This document shows, in pieces, positions 1 through 8,859 of a DNA stretch of 64,000 nucleotides (positions are counted from its first letter, which is position 1; each line of letters starts with the position of its first letter). The stretch is from Nocardioides jiangsuensis (GTDB taxonomy: Bacteria > Actinomycetota > Actinomycetes > Propionibacteriales > Nocardioidaceae): contig NZ_JAIEZQ010000001.1 of assembly GCF_019679455.1 (NCBI RefSeq), forward strand, positions 1,612,001 to 1,676,000. The letters run 5' to 3'. The notes beneath the pieces were generated by a model. It worked only from the letters and a program-made list of their open reading frames with translations, was not told where the DNA came from and made no database searches. Made by a program: the position numbers and the translations under genes.

Positions 1-2
1 CC

Positions 3-758
3 CCCGGCGACCTCGCCGCCCGGGTCTACCGCCCCGAGGAGAGCGGGCCGGTGCCCACCGTGGTCCTCTTCCACGGCGGCGGCTGGGTGGTCGGCGACCT
101 GGACACCCACGACAACGCCGCGCGCAGCATCTGCCGCGACGCCCGGGCGGTCGTGGTCTCGGTTGACTACCGGCTCGCCCCCGAGGCGCCGTTCCCCGCG
201 GCCGTGGACGACGCGGTCGCCGCCACGGCGTGGGTCGCGGAGCACCTCGCCGACCTCGGCGGGGACGACCGGCTCGCGGTGGCCGGCGACAGTGCGGGCG
301 GCAACCTCGCCGCGGTCGTCGCGCAGCACGCCCGGGACACGGGCGGTCCCGCGATCGCCGCCCAGCTGCTGGTCTACCCCGCGGTCGACGTCCTCGGGGA
401 GTTCCCCTCCCGCGCCGAGAACGGCACCGGCTACTTCCTCGACCTGCCCACGATGGCCTGGTTCATGGGCCACTACGCCGGCGGGCACGACCGCCTCGAC
501 GACCCGCGGCTGTCCCCGCTGCGCGCCCAGGACCTCGGCGGGCTCCCGCCCGCGGTCGTGGTCACCGCGGAGTTCGACCCGCTGCGCGACGAGGGCGAGG
601 CGTACGCCGAGCGGCTGCGTGCGTCGGGGGTGCGGGTCGACGTACGGCGGTTCGACGGGATGATCCACGGGTTCTTCGACATGGGGCTGTTCTCCCCGGG
701 TGCCCAGAAGGCGGTCGACGAGACCTGCGAACGGTTCGCGGAGCTGCTGGGGGGTTGA
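3..758 (+). CDS. alpha/beta hydrolase (hormone-sensitive-lipase family), 5'-truncated by window edge
   Basis: The gene enters from the left edge; 251 residues are visible and the true start lies outside the window. It belongs to the HSL-type carboxylesterase family, which hydrolyses esters of small acyl or alkyl substrates. The oxyanion-hole motif HGGGW is at about nt 72-86, the nucleophile elbow GDSAGG at about 286-303, the acid residue is in the stretch TAEFDPLRDE, and the catalytic His is in MIHGF near the end. The length matches a protein of about 300 residues missing its N-terminus. It ends 6 bp before the convergent PucR-type gene. The family is clear; the substrate is unknown. Confidence 0.9.
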   Translation, partial: PGDLAARVYRPEESGPVPTVVLFHGGGWVVGDLDTHDNAARSICRDARAVVVSVDYRLAPEAPFPAAVDDAVAATAWVAEHLADLGGDDRLAVAGDSAGGNLAAVVAQHARDTGGPAIAAQLLVYPAVDVLGEFPSRAENGTGYFLDLPTMAWFMGHYAGGHDRLDDPRLSPLRAQDLGGLPPAVVVTAEFDPLRDEGEAYAERLRASGVRVDVRRFDGMIHGFFDMGLFSPGAQKAVDETCERFAELLGG

Positions 759-764
759 GGAGGG

Positions 765-2036
765 TCAGCCGTCGGCGTCGGCGGCGCGACGGGCACCCAC
801 CGCGACCAGGCCCAGCGCCAGCAGCAGCCGGTCGCGCGCGTCGGCCAGGCTGCGTCCGGTCAGCGCCTCGATCTGCTTGAGCCGGTAGATCACCGTGTTC
901 CGGTGGCAGAACAACGCCTCCGCGGCATGCGTGGGGGAGCCGTTGTGGTCGACCAGCGCGCCCAGCGTCTCCAGCAGCACCTCGGCCTGCTGCGGGGGCA
1001 GCGCCAGGACCGGGCCGACCGTGACCGAGAGCAGCACCGAGGTGACCTCCGGGCTGCCGCTGAGCAGCACCTCGGGCAGCCGCTCGGTCACCGACACCAG
1101 CTGCTGGGCGCCGCGGGGGACGGTCTCGGCGGCTCGCGCGGCCAGCTGGTAGGCCGTCGCGAACCCGGCGACCCCCTCCGCGGACGGGGCGACGCCGACC
1201 CGGCCCGCCACGCACGGCTCGAGCAGGGTCACCGTCTGCCGGACGCCGTGCTCCCCGGTGGCGACCAGCCCGAAGTAGGTGCCTCCGCGCACGTGCCAGT
1301 GCGAGACCACCCCGGCCCGTTCCAGCCGGTCCTCGGGCGCCCGCAGCGGCTCGTCGAGCGAGCCGTCGAACGGCGCCACGACGCAGACCACCGGCTCGTC
1401 CACGCCGACCCCGAGGATGTCCCGCGCCTCGCTGGCGAAGCCGGGATCGGCGCCCCGCCCCTCCACCAGGCCGTCGAGGAAGCTCTGCTGGCGCTGCAGG
1501 TCGCGACGCTGGAGCCGTGCGCTCTCGCGCCGGTAGGACTCGACCAGGGTGGCGTTCTGCACGTCGAGCGCGTTCCACACCCGCTGGCCGGCCATCAGCA
1601 GCACGTGGTCGTCGACGTGCAGCCGGTCGGCGCGGCTCTGCTCGAGCAGCGCCTCCCACAGCACCCGGGTGCCGAGGCTGTAGGCGTTGAGCACCAACTC
1701 CATCGGGACGCCCTGCCGCGCACGCCGCCGCCCGGTGTCGCGCCAGACGTGGACCGCGCGCTCCTCGGGGTCGGCGATGCCGGCCATGGTCCGGATCCCG
1801 CGGCGGACGTGCTCGCGGGTGTTGGAGCGGACGTCGGCGCGCAGCTCGGGGCCGGCCTTGTCGTACCACTCCCGGTCCTTCTCCAGCAGGGTCAGCGCGA
1901 TGTCGTCCGCGATCGCGTCCGCACTGCCGAGCAGGGACGCCCAGGCGTTCCTGATCTGCTCCTCCAGCTCCTCGTCCACGACCGGCCGGGAGCCGCCGGC
2001 GGGCCTGGCCCCGGTCGAGGCGCGAGAGGGTTCCAT
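765..2036 (-). CDS. PucR family transcriptional regulator
   Basis: A 423-residue regulator with a C-terminal PucR-type helix-turn-helix; the motif CHRNTVIYRLKQIEALTG is near the end. The middle holds a GGDEF-like/sensor region typical of this family. PucR-type proteins usually activate or repress adjacent catabolic operons on binding a metabolite. I start at the ATG at 2036 (MEPSRAST); an in-frame GTG at 2102 would add 22 residues with no obvious ribosome site. The gene is divergent from the HAAT transporter operon across about 155 bp, so it is the likely local regulator (inference). Confidence 0.88.
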   Translation of the reverse strand: MEPSRASTGARPAGGSRPVVDEELEEQIRNAWASLLGSADAIADDIALTLLEKDREWYDKAGPELRADVRSNTREHVRRGIRTMAGIADPEERAVHVWRDTGRRRARQGVPMELVLNAYSLGTRVLWEALLEQSRADRLHVDDHVLLMAGQRVWNALDVQNATLVESYRRESARLQRRDLQRQQSFLDGLVEGRGADPGFASEARDILGVGVDEPVVCVVAPFDGSLDEPLRAPEDRLERAGVVSHWHVRGGTYFGLVATGEHGVRQTVTLLEPCVAGRVGVAPSAEGVAGFATAYQLAARAAETVPRGAQQLVSVTERLPEVLLSGSPEVTSVLLSVTVGPVLALPPQQAEVLLETLGALVDHNGSPTHAAEALFCHRNTVIYRLKQIEALTGRSLADARDRLLLALGLVAVGARRAADADG

Positions 2037-2057
2037 GGGGACAGGTTCGCACCGAGT

Positions 2058-2141
2058 GCACAGTTCGACCAGCCTCCGACCACTATTTGGGGCGTTTCGC
2101 ACGACCCTTCCTGTGCGCTGCGTCCATATCGCTTTCTGTGC
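2058..2141. promoter_or_regulatory. candidate operator region with three CTGTGC cores between PucR gene and livG
   Basis: The divergent intergenic region carries CTGTGCGC as two direct copies at 2111-2118 and 2136-2143, 25 bp apart, and the core CTGTGC once in inverted orientation at 2058-2063. Repeated half-sites between a PucR-type regulator and its presumed target operon suggest a binding region. No clear -35/-10 pair was recognised. The site is inferred from repetition only. Confidence 0.3.
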
Positions 2142-2191
2142 GCAGAGACCAAAGTGGTGCCGGTCACAACCACCGGATCCCGGGAGATCGT

Positions 2192-3079
2192 GTGAGCGAG
2201 CAGGCCGTCACAGCCACGCAGCAGGACACCACGAGCGCCTTCGCCATGACCGGGGTCGACGTGGCGTTCGGTGGCATCAAGGCTCTCACCGGGGTCTCCC
2301 TCGACGTCGCGCCGCGGCAGGTGCTCGGGGTGATCGGTCCGAACGGCGCGGGCAAGACCACGCTGTTCAACGTCGCCTGCGGCTTCGTGCAGCCCGACGC
2401 CGGCACGCTGCACTGGCAGGGCCGCGAGCTCACCGGGCTCCGGCCCCACCAGCTCGCCGGCCTCGGCATCGGCCGCACCCTCCAGGGTCTCGGGCTCTTC
2501 GACCGGATGAGCGTCCTCGAGAACGTCATGGTCGGCGCCGACCGGCACGCCCGGTCCGGCTTCCTCTCCGCGCTGCTCGCCCTGCCGCGCAGCGGCACGG
2601 AGGAGCGGGCCCTGCGCGAGCGGGCGCTGGCCGTCCTCTCCGAGCTCGGCATCGCCGACCACGCCGCGCGGCTCCCCACGAGCCTGCCCTACCCGGTCCG
2701 CAAGCGCGTCGCCCTCGCCCGTGCCCTGGTCAGCGAGCCCGACCTGCTGCTGCTCGACGAGCCGGCCAGCGGGCTCTCCAACGATGAGATGGACGAGCTC
2801 GGCGCGCTCATCCGCGGGCTCGCCGGTCGGATGTCGGTGATGCTCGTCGAGCACCATATGGACCTGGTGATGAGCGTCTGCGACGACATCGTCGTCCTCG
2901 ACTTCGGCCGGGTGATCGCCCGTGGCGGTCCGGAGGAGGTCCGGCGGGACCCCGCCGTGCTCGCCGCCTACCTCGGCGACGAGGTCGGCCACCACGAGGA
3001 CGCCCCCGCGGACGGACCTGCGGACGGACCGGCCGCCACCGCCGGGCACCCCGGACACAACGACCCGGTCGGAGGCTGA
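2192..3079 (+). CDS. livG: HAAT-family ABC transporter ATP-binding protein (LivG type)
   Basis: One of two ATPase subunits of a branched-chain-amino-acid-type (HAAT) importer. Walker A is GPNGAGKTT at about residue 47, a Q-loop region follows, and Walker B is LLLLDEP. The signature region is degenerate (SLPYPVRKRVALARAL instead of LSGGQ), which is worth noting because the canonical C motif is missing its SGGQ. The C-terminus has a Pro/Ala/Asp-rich tail. The GTG at 2192 is chosen because GGGAG lies just upstream. livF follows after 3 bp, so they are translationally coupled. The substrate cannot be read from the ATPase. Confidence 0.88.
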   Translation: MSEQAVTATQQDTTSAFAMTGVDVAFGGIKALTGVSLDVAPRQVLGVIGPNGAGKTTLFNVACGFVQPDAGTLHWQGRELTGLRPHQLAGLGIGRTLQGLGLFDRMSVLENVMVGADRHARSGFLSALLALPRSGTEERALRERALAVLSELGIADHAARLPTSLPYPVRKRVALARALVSEPDLLLLDEPASGLSNDEMDELGALIRGLAGRMSVMLVEHHMDLVMSVCDDIVVLDFGRVIARGGPEEVRRDPAVLAAYLGDEVGHHEDAPADGPADGPAATAGHPGHNDPVGG

Positions 3080-3082
3080 GCC

Positions 3083-3787
3083 ATGCTGCAGGTGCAGGAC
3101 CTGACCACCTCCTACGGGCCGGTGAAGGCACTCGACGGGGTGTCCTTCGAGGCCCCGCGCGGCAAGATCACCGCCGTGCTCGGCGCCAACGGCGCGGGGA
3201 AGACCACGCTGCTGCGCACCGTCTCGGGGCTGATCCGCCCCGCCCGCGGCGCGGCGTACCTCGAGGGCGCGGACCTGACCCGCACCCCCGCCGAGGCCAT
3301 GCCCGGTCTCGGGCTCTCGCACGTCCCCGAAGGCCGCGGGGTGATCACCGAGCTCACCGTCGAGGAGAACCTCCGTCTCGGCGGGCTGGCCCGGGCCGAC
3401 CGCTCCCGGCCCGCCGACCTCGAGCGGGTCTACACGCTGTTCCCGGTGCTCAGCGACCGGCGCCGCGCCCTCGCGCACGTGCTCTCCGGCGGCGAGCGGC
3501 AGATGCTCGTCATCGGCCGGGCGCTGATGGCGACCCCGAAGGTGCTGCTCCTCGACGAGCCGTCCCTCGGGCTCGCGCCCCGGATCGTGGCCCAGATCTT
3601 CGACCTGCTGCGCGGCCTCGTGGAGTCCGACGGGCTGACCGTCGTCCTCGTCGAGCAGAACGCCCGCAGCGCCCTGTCCATCGCCGACTTCGGCGTGGTG
3701 CTCAACCTCGGCCGGCTCATCGTCCACGACGACGCGGCCACGCTCGCCGCCGACGAGAAGCTCCGCCACGCCTACCTCGGATTCTGA
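3083..3787 (+). CDS. livF: HAAT-family ABC transporter ATP-binding protein (LivF type)
   Basis: The second ATPase of the importer, 234 residues, the usual LivF length. Walker A is GANGAGKTT (about residue 35), the signature is LSGGERQML, Walker B is VLLLDEPSLGLAP, and the LivF-typical VEQNA follows. The ATG is preceded by GGAGG inside the end of livG. It pairs with the preceding LivG subunit to energise the two downstream permeases. Here the signature motif is intact, unlike in LivG, so the two nucleotide sites are probably asymmetric (inference). Confidence 0.92.
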   Translation: MLQVQDLTTSYGPVKALDGVSFEAPRGKITAVLGANGAGKTTLLRTVSGLIRPARGAAYLEGADLTRTPAEAMPGLGLSHVPEGRGVITELTVEENLRLGGLARADRSRPADLERVYTLFPVLSDRRRALAHVLSGGERQMLVIGRALMATPKVLLLDEPSLGLAPRIVAQIFDLLRGLVESDGLTVVLVEQNARSALSIADFGVVLNLGRLIVHDDAATLAADEKLRHAYLGF

Positions 3788-3812
3788 CCGCACCGCGACC
3801 ACGGGAGACCTC

Positions 3813-4691
3813 GTGCAGCAGTTCCTCACCACCGCGTTGACCGGGCTGACCCTCGGCATGGTCTACGCCGCCTTCGCGCTGGCGCTCGTGCTGATCTGGC
3901 GCTCGACGCGGATCGTCAACTTCGCCCAGGCGCCGATGGCGATGATCACGACCTACGTCGCGCTCGTCGTCATCGACGCCGGCTACTCCTACTGGATCGG
4001 GTTCGCGGTCGCGCTGGTCGCCGGCCTCGTGCTCGGCGCGGTGGTCGAGCGGGTCGTGGTCCGACCGGTCGAGGGCAAGTCCGAGATCAACGCGGTGATC
4101 CTCACGCTCGGCCTCTTCATCGTCATCCACGCGCTGGCGGCGGTGATCTTCGGGTCGCGCTACCGGTCCTTCCCGGCGCCGTTCGGCCTGCGCGGCTTCC
4201 AGGTCGGCGACCTGAACCTCGCGATCACCGGCTTCGGGATCTTCACGATCGTGGCGGTGCTGGTCGTGATGGCGCTGCTCGTCGCGCTGTTCCGCCTCAC
4301 CGACCTGGGGCTGATGATGCGGGCCTCGGCCTTCAACGCCGAGGTCGCCCGGCTGCTCGGGGTGAAGGTCGGCCGGATGCTCACGCTGGGCTGGGCGCTC
4401 GCCGCGCTCGTCGGCTCGCTCGCCGGGCTGCTCATCGCCGGCGGCAGCCTGGTGCACCCGTCGTACATGGACTCCGTCGTGGTCTACGGCTTCGTCGCCG
4501 CGGTGCTCGGCGGGCTCGACAGCCCCGCGGGCGCGGTGGTCGGCGGGCTGCTGCTCGGGGTGTCGCTGAGCTTCGTCAGCGGGTACGTCGGCTCCGAGCT
4601 CGTCGCGCTGGCGGCCCTGGTGATCCTCATGCTGGTGCTCCTGCTCAGACCCGGTGGCCTGTTCTCCCACGCGGCCGAGCGGAGGGTCTGA
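3813..4691 (+). CDS. livH: HAAT-family ABC transporter permease (LivH type)
   Basis: A 292-residue integral membrane permease starting at GTG with a GGGAG-type ribosome site. It is hydrophobic throughout with about eight membrane segments. Family landmarks are LTLGMVYAAFALALVLIWRS near the start and a conserved GGLDSPAGAVVGG loop in the C-terminal third, the coupling region that contacts the ATPases. It forms the translocation pore with LivM, whose start is 1 bp after this stop. Confidence 0.92.
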   Translation: MQQFLTTALTGLTLGMVYAAFALALVLIWRSTRIVNFAQAPMAMITTYVALVVIDAGYSYWIGFAVALVAGLVLGAVVERVVVRPVEGKSEINAVILTLGLFIVIHALAAVIFGSRYRSFPAPFGLRGFQVGDLNLAITGFGIFTIVAVLVVMALLVALFRLTDLGLMMRASAFNAEVARLLGVKVGRMLTLGWALAALVGSLAGLLIAGGSLVHPSYMDSVVVYGFVAAVLGGLDSPAGAVVGGLLLGVSLSFVSGYVGSELVALAALVILMLVLLLRPGGLFSHAAERRV

Positions 4692-4692
4692 C

Positions 4693-5745
4693 ATGCCAGC
4701 GCTGCCCGCACGCCTGAGCAGGGTCTCCGAGTCGACCCTGCTGCGCCACCTCGTCCTCGCGCTCGCCGGGATGGTGGTCATCGTCCTGGTGCTCGAGAGC
4801 ACCAGCGCCTTCCGCAACGGCCAGCTCACCGCGATGGCCTACCTCGGCATCGCCGCCGGCGGGCTCACCGTGCTCACCGGCCTCAACGGCCAGCTCTCGC
4901 TCGGCCACGGCGCCTTCATGGCGATCGGGGCGTACACCACCGCGCTGTTCCTCCAGGACACCGAGCCGGCGCTGCCCGTCGTCGGTGTGCTCGTGGTCGC
5001 GACCCTCGTGACGCTGCTGGTCGGCGCGGTCGTGGGTGTGGCCGCCGCCCGGCTGCACGGGCCCTACCTCGCCGGTGCCACGCTGGCCCTCGCGGTCGCG
5101 GTCCCCGGGATCGCCGTGTACTTCACCGACACCCTCGGCGGCGAGCAGGGGCTCAACGTGCTGCTGCCCGAGATCCCCGACTGGTTCGCCGACGCGGTCT
5201 TCTTCCTCACCGCAAACGACATGACGACCACCCGGTACGTCGCCTACATCGGCTGGATCGCGCTGGTCCTCACCTTCGTGCTGCTCGCGAACCTGTCGCG
5301 CAGCCGGGTCGGCCGGACCTGGCGGGCGGTCCGCGACGACGAGGTCGCCGCCGAGATCGCCGGGATCAACCTGGCGCGCGCCCGGGTCCTCGCCTTCGTC
5401 GTGAGCACCGCCTGTGCGGGGCTGGCCGGCGGTGTGATGGCGCTGGCCGTGCGGATCACGGCGCCGAGCGGCTTCATGCTCACGCTCTCGCTGACCCTGC
5501 TCACCGCGGTGGTGCTCGGCGGCCTCGGCAGCCTGCTCGGCGCGCTGATCGGCGCGGCCCTGCTCACGTTCCTTCCCCAGGTGGCCACCGGCTTCGGGGC
5601 CGACCTGGGGCTCAGCGACGTGCAGTCCGCCGAGCTCGCGCCGCTGGCCTACGGCCTCGTGATGATGCTCGTGATCCTGCTCGCCCCGGCCGGGATCGTG
5701 GGCAGCGTGCGGGGGTGGTGGGCCAGGCGGGGGACGTCGGCATGA
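4693..5745 (+). CDS. livM: HAAT-family ABC transporter permease (LivM type)
   Basis: A 350-residue second permease. Characteristic LivM stretches are GLNGQLSLGHGAFMAIGAYT near residue 60 and the cytoplasmic coupling segment GRTWRAVRDDEVAAEIAGIN about two thirds along. The ATG at 4693 follows the GGAGG of the livH end almost directly; longer in-frame starts would lie inside livH. With LivH it forms the membrane channel. Confidence 0.92.
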   Translation: MPALPARLSRVSESTLLRHLVLALAGMVVIVLVLESTSAFRNGQLTAMAYLGIAAGGLTVLTGLNGQLSLGHGAFMAIGAYTTALFLQDTEPALPVVGVLVVATLVTLLVGAVVGVAAARLHGPYLAGATLALAVAVPGIAVYFTDTLGGEQGLNVLLPEIPDWFADAVFFLTANDMTTTRYVAYIGWIALVLTFVLLANLSRSRVGRTWRAVRDDEVAAEIAGINLARARVLAFVVSTACAGLAGGVMALAVRITAPSGFMLTLSLTLLTAVVLGGLGSLLGALIGAALLTFLPQVATGFGADLGLSDVQSAELAPLAYGLVMMLVILLAPAGIVGSVRGWWARRGTSA

Positions 5746-5819
5746 CAGGTCGGGCAGGGCGGCTCCGTCGTACGACGGGCCGGCACCACGGGATCGCACA
5801 CAACAGGAGGCAGGACACC

Positions 5820-7163
5820 ATGAGGAGATGGACCAGGAAGCTGACGCTGGTCACCGGCGTCGTCACGGCCGGAGCGCTGGTCGCCGCGTGCGGCGCGGGC
5901 AGCAGCCGCGAGGCCAGCGGCGGGGAGGCCGGAGGCGCCTCCGACGTCGGGATCACCGAGGACACCGTCACGATCGGCGCCCACTTCCCGCTGACCGGTG
6001 TCGCCGCGCCCGGCTACAGCGAGATCCCCACGGGCATGAAGGCCTACTTCGACTACGTCAACGCGCAGGGCGGGGTCGACGGCCGCAAGATCGAGTTCGT
6101 CGTCCGCGACGACGGCTACAACCCGACCAACACCAGCCAGGTCACCAACGAGCTGGTCCTCAAGGACGAGATCTTCGCGATGGTGGGCGGCCTGGGCACC
6201 CCCACGCACGCCGGGGTCGTGGACTTCCTGAACTCCGAGAAGGTGCCGGACCTGTTCGTCTCCTCCGGGTCCATCCAGTGGGGTGACGAGCCCGACGTGA
6301 AGCCCTACACGTTCGGCTGGCAGCCCGACTACGAGAGCGAGGGCAAGATCATCGGCCAGTACGTCGCCGAGAACATGCCCGACGCCAAGGTCGGGCTGTT
6401 CCTCCAGGACGACGACCTCGGCCGGGACAGCGAGAAGGGCGTGCGGCAGTTCATCGACGACCAGATCGTCGCGGTCGAGCGCTACACCTCCGGCAACACC
6501 GACGTCGCGCCGCAGATCGCGGGCCTGCAGGCCAAGGGCGCCGACCTCGTGCTCAGCTTCAACACCCCGTCGTACACCGCGCTCAGCCAGCTGGTCGCGA
6601 TGAAGCTGAACTACCAGCCGCAGTGGTTCTACGCGAACATCGGCTCCGACCCGACCCTGGTCGGCTCGCTGCTGTCGAAGTTCTCCGAGGGCGCCGTGGA
6701 CGGTGCGAGCCCGCTCGACGGCGTGCTCACCACCGAGTACATCGCGGGCGTCGACTCCACCGAGGACCCGTGGGTCAAGCTGTGGCAGAAGGTCTGGGAC
6801 GAGCACGGCGAGAACGGCGAGCTCACCAACTACCGGATCTACGGCATGGCGAAGGCCTACGCGTTCGTCCAGGCGCTGATGGCCGCCGGCCCGGACCCGA
6901 CGCGCGACGGCATCGTCGAGGCGGTCGAGCAGTGGGACCCGGCGACCCCCGGCCCCGAGCTCGCACCGTTCCGGTTCACCGCGGACAGCCACATGGGCAT
7001 CGCCGGCATGCAGGTCGTCGAGCTCAAGGGCGGCGCCGGCGAGCCGCTGACGCCGGTGCTGACCACCGACATCGGCGACGCCCCGATCGAGGAGGACACC
7101 TCCGGACAGGCGGACGACGCGCCGCCGGCCAGCGGTATCCCCGAGGTCGAGCCGGTCGGCTGA
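5820..7163 (+). CDS. HAAT-family substrate-binding lipoprotein (LivK type)
   Basis: A 447-residue extracytoplasmic binding protein. It begins MRRWTRKL, has a hydrophobic stretch, then a lipobox LVAAC with the lipidated Cys at about residue 22, followed by a Gly/Ser linker. The mature part opens ITEDTVTIGAHFPLTGVA, the type I periplasmic-binding fold of the Leu/Ile/Val and amide/urea receptors. AGGAGG lies about 9 bp before the ATG. Adjacent acyl-CoA genes suggest the ligand is a carboxylic acid rather than an amino acid (inference). Confidence 0.92.
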   Translation: MRRWTRKLTLVTGVVTAGALVAACGAGSSREASGGEAGGASDVGITEDTVTIGAHFPLTGVAAPGYSEIPTGMKAYFDYVNAQGGVDGRKIEFVVRDDGYNPTNTSQVTNELVLKDEIFAMVGGLGTPTHAGVVDFLNSEKVPDLFVSSGSIQWGDEPDVKPYTFGWQPDYESEGKIIGQYVAENMPDAKVGLFLQDDDLGRDSEKGVRQFIDDQIVAVERYTSGNTDVAPQIAGLQAKGADLVLSFNTPSYTALSQLVAMKLNYQPQWFYANIGSDPTLVGSLLSKFSEGAVDGASPLDGVLTTEYIAGVDSTEDPWVKLWQKVWDEHGENGELTNYRIYGMAKAYAFVQALMAAGPDPTRDGIVEAVEQWDPATPGPELAPFRFTADSHMGIAGMQVVELKGGAGEPLTPVLTTDIGDAPIEEDTSGQADDAPPASGIPEVEPVG

Positions 7164-7178
7164 CCGAGCCGCACCCGC

Positions 7179-7211
7179 GGGTGGGCCGCGCCGGACCGGC
7201 GCGGCCCACCC
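7179..7211 (+). terminator. perfect 16-bp hairpin after the binding-protein gene
   Basis: Arms 7179-7194 and 7196-7211 are perfect reverse complements (16 bp) around a single A; the practical loop would be a few bases wider. There is no U-tract. It begins 15 bp after the stop codon and is followed by a C-rich, nearly T-free stretch. It may end or attenuate transcription, or stabilise the 3' end of the upstream mRNA. This would allow the binding protein to be made in excess over the downstream enzymes. Confidence 0.65.
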
Positions 7212-7329
7212 AACGGACAACCCGACGGACAACCCGGCCCACCCGGCAGACAGCCCGGCACGCCCCCACGCCCAGAACTCCCGCAACCGCCCACACCGAC
7301 CCCGCACCCACGTCCGGTGGAGGACCTCG

Positions 7330-8859
7330 ATGACCACCCTTTCGCTCGCCACCGTGCTGGCCGAGTCCGCACGCCGTACCCCGGAGAAGGTGGCCCTCGT
7401 CGAGGGCGACCTCCGGCTGACCTACGTCGACCTGTGGCGCGACGCCCGCGCGTACGCCGCCGCCCTGCACGCCCGCGGGGTCCGGCCCGGCTCCCGCGTC
7501 GCGCTCCTCGCGCCGAACGTCGCCGACTTCGTCCGCGCCTACTACGGCATCCTCGCCGCGGGTGGCGTGGTGGTCCCGGTGCCGACCCTGCTCAACGCCG
7601 ACGAGGCGTCGCACATCCTCGGCCACTCCGGCGCCGAGGTGCTGCTCCACGAGGCGAGCTTCGGCGCGGTCGCCGGCCCGGCGGCCGAGCGCACCGGCAT
7701 CCCCGCGTGGGACGTCGCCGGGTTCGCCGACGGGGTGGAGCCGCTGCCACGCCTGGTCCCCCGCGAGGCCGAGGACCCGGCGGTGATCTTCTACACCAGC
7801 GGTACGACGGGCCGCCCCAAGGGCGCGGTGCTGACCCACCTGAACCTGGTGCTCAACGCCACCGCGAACGCCTTCGACGCGAACCCGTTCCTGCGCGACG
7901 ACGTGGTGATGGGCTGCCTGCCCCTGTTCCACACCTTCGGCCAGACGGTCTCGATGAACTCCACCTTCCGGGTCGGCGCGACGCTGGTGCTCCAGCCGCG
8001 GTTCGACGCCGCGCGGGCGATCGAGACCATGCGCGCGGAGGGCGCCACGCTGTTCTTCGGGGTGCCCACGATGTACGTGCAGCTGCTCGAGGCGGCCGCC
8101 GGCGCGGATGAGCTGCCCCGGCTCCGCGACTGCGTCTCGGGCGGGGCGTCGCTCCCGGTCGCGGTGCTCGAGCGGTTCGAGGAGGTCTACGGCACCACCG
8201 TGTTCGAGGGCTACGGGCTCTCGGAGACCTCGCCGACCGCGTCCGTGAACCAGCCGTGGTTCGGCACCCGGGCCGGCACCGTCGGCCACCCGATCTGGGG
8301 GGTGGAGGTGGAGATCGCCGACGAGACCGTCGAGGACCGGGTCGACCTGCTCCCCGACGGGCAGCTCGGCGAGATCGTGATCCGCGGCCACAACGTCTTC
8401 GCGGGCTACCTCGACGACCCCGAGGCCACCCGGCAGGCGGTCGTGGACGGCTGGTTCCGCACCGGCGACATCGGACGCAAGGACGCGGAGGGCTTCATCT
8501 CCATCGTCGACCGCAAGAAGGACCTGATCATCCGCGGCGGCTTCAACGTCTACCCGCGCGAGGTCGAGGAGGTGCTCGCCCGGCACCCTGCCGTCGCCCA
8601 GGTCGCGGTCATCGGCGTACCCGACCCCGAGCGCGGCGAGGAGGTGTGCGCGGTCGTCGTACCCACCGCCCCCGACGCCGTCGACGGGCAGGACCTCCTC
8701 GCCTGGGCCCGCGAGCAGCTCGGCCGGCACAAGTACCCGCGCCTGGTCGAGGTCGTCGACGAGCTGCCGCTGGGCCCCAGCCACAAAGTCCTCAAACGCG
8801 AGCTGCGAGCGCAGTACGCCGGGATCGCCACCAGAGAGAAGGCACAGTCATGGACCTGA
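7330..8859 (+). CDS. acyl-CoA synthetase (AMP-dependent ligase, FadD-like)
   Basis: A 509-residue adenylate-forming ligase that activates a carboxylic acid to its CoA thioester with ATP. The P-loop is FYTSGTTGRPKG (about residue 155), A5 is GYGLSETSP, A7 is WFRTGDIG, A8 is DRKKDLIIRGGFNVYP, and the catalytic A10 lysine lies in SHKVLKREL. GGAGG sits 6 bp before the ATG. It overlaps the downstream acyl-CoA dehydrogenase by 10 bp. The chain-length preference is not readable. It probably activates whatever the upstream transporter imports. Confidence 0.92.
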   Translation: MTTLSLATVLAESARRTPEKVALVEGDLRLTYVDLWRDARAYAAALHARGVRPGSRVALLAPNVADFVRAYYGILAAGGVVVPVPTLLNADEASHILGHSGAEVLLHEASFGAVAGPAAERTGIPAWDVAGFADGVEPLPRLVPREAEDPAVIFYTSGTTGRPKGAVLTHLNLVLNATANAFDANPFLRDDVVMGCLPLFHTFGQTVSMNSTFRVGATLVLQPRFDAARAIETMRAEGATLFFGVPTMYVQLLEAAAGADELPRLRDCVSGGASLPVAVLERFEEVYGTTVFEGYGLSETSPTASVNQPWFGTRAGTVGHPIWGVEVEIADETVEDRVDLLPDGQLGEIVIRGHNVFAGYLDDPEATRQAVVDGWFRTGDIGRKDAEGFISIVDRKKDLIIRGGFNVYPREVEEVLARHPAVAQVAVIGVPDPERGEEVCAVVVPTAPDAVDGQDLLAWAREQLGRHKYPRLVEVVDELPLGPSHKVLKRELRAQYAGIATREKAQSWT

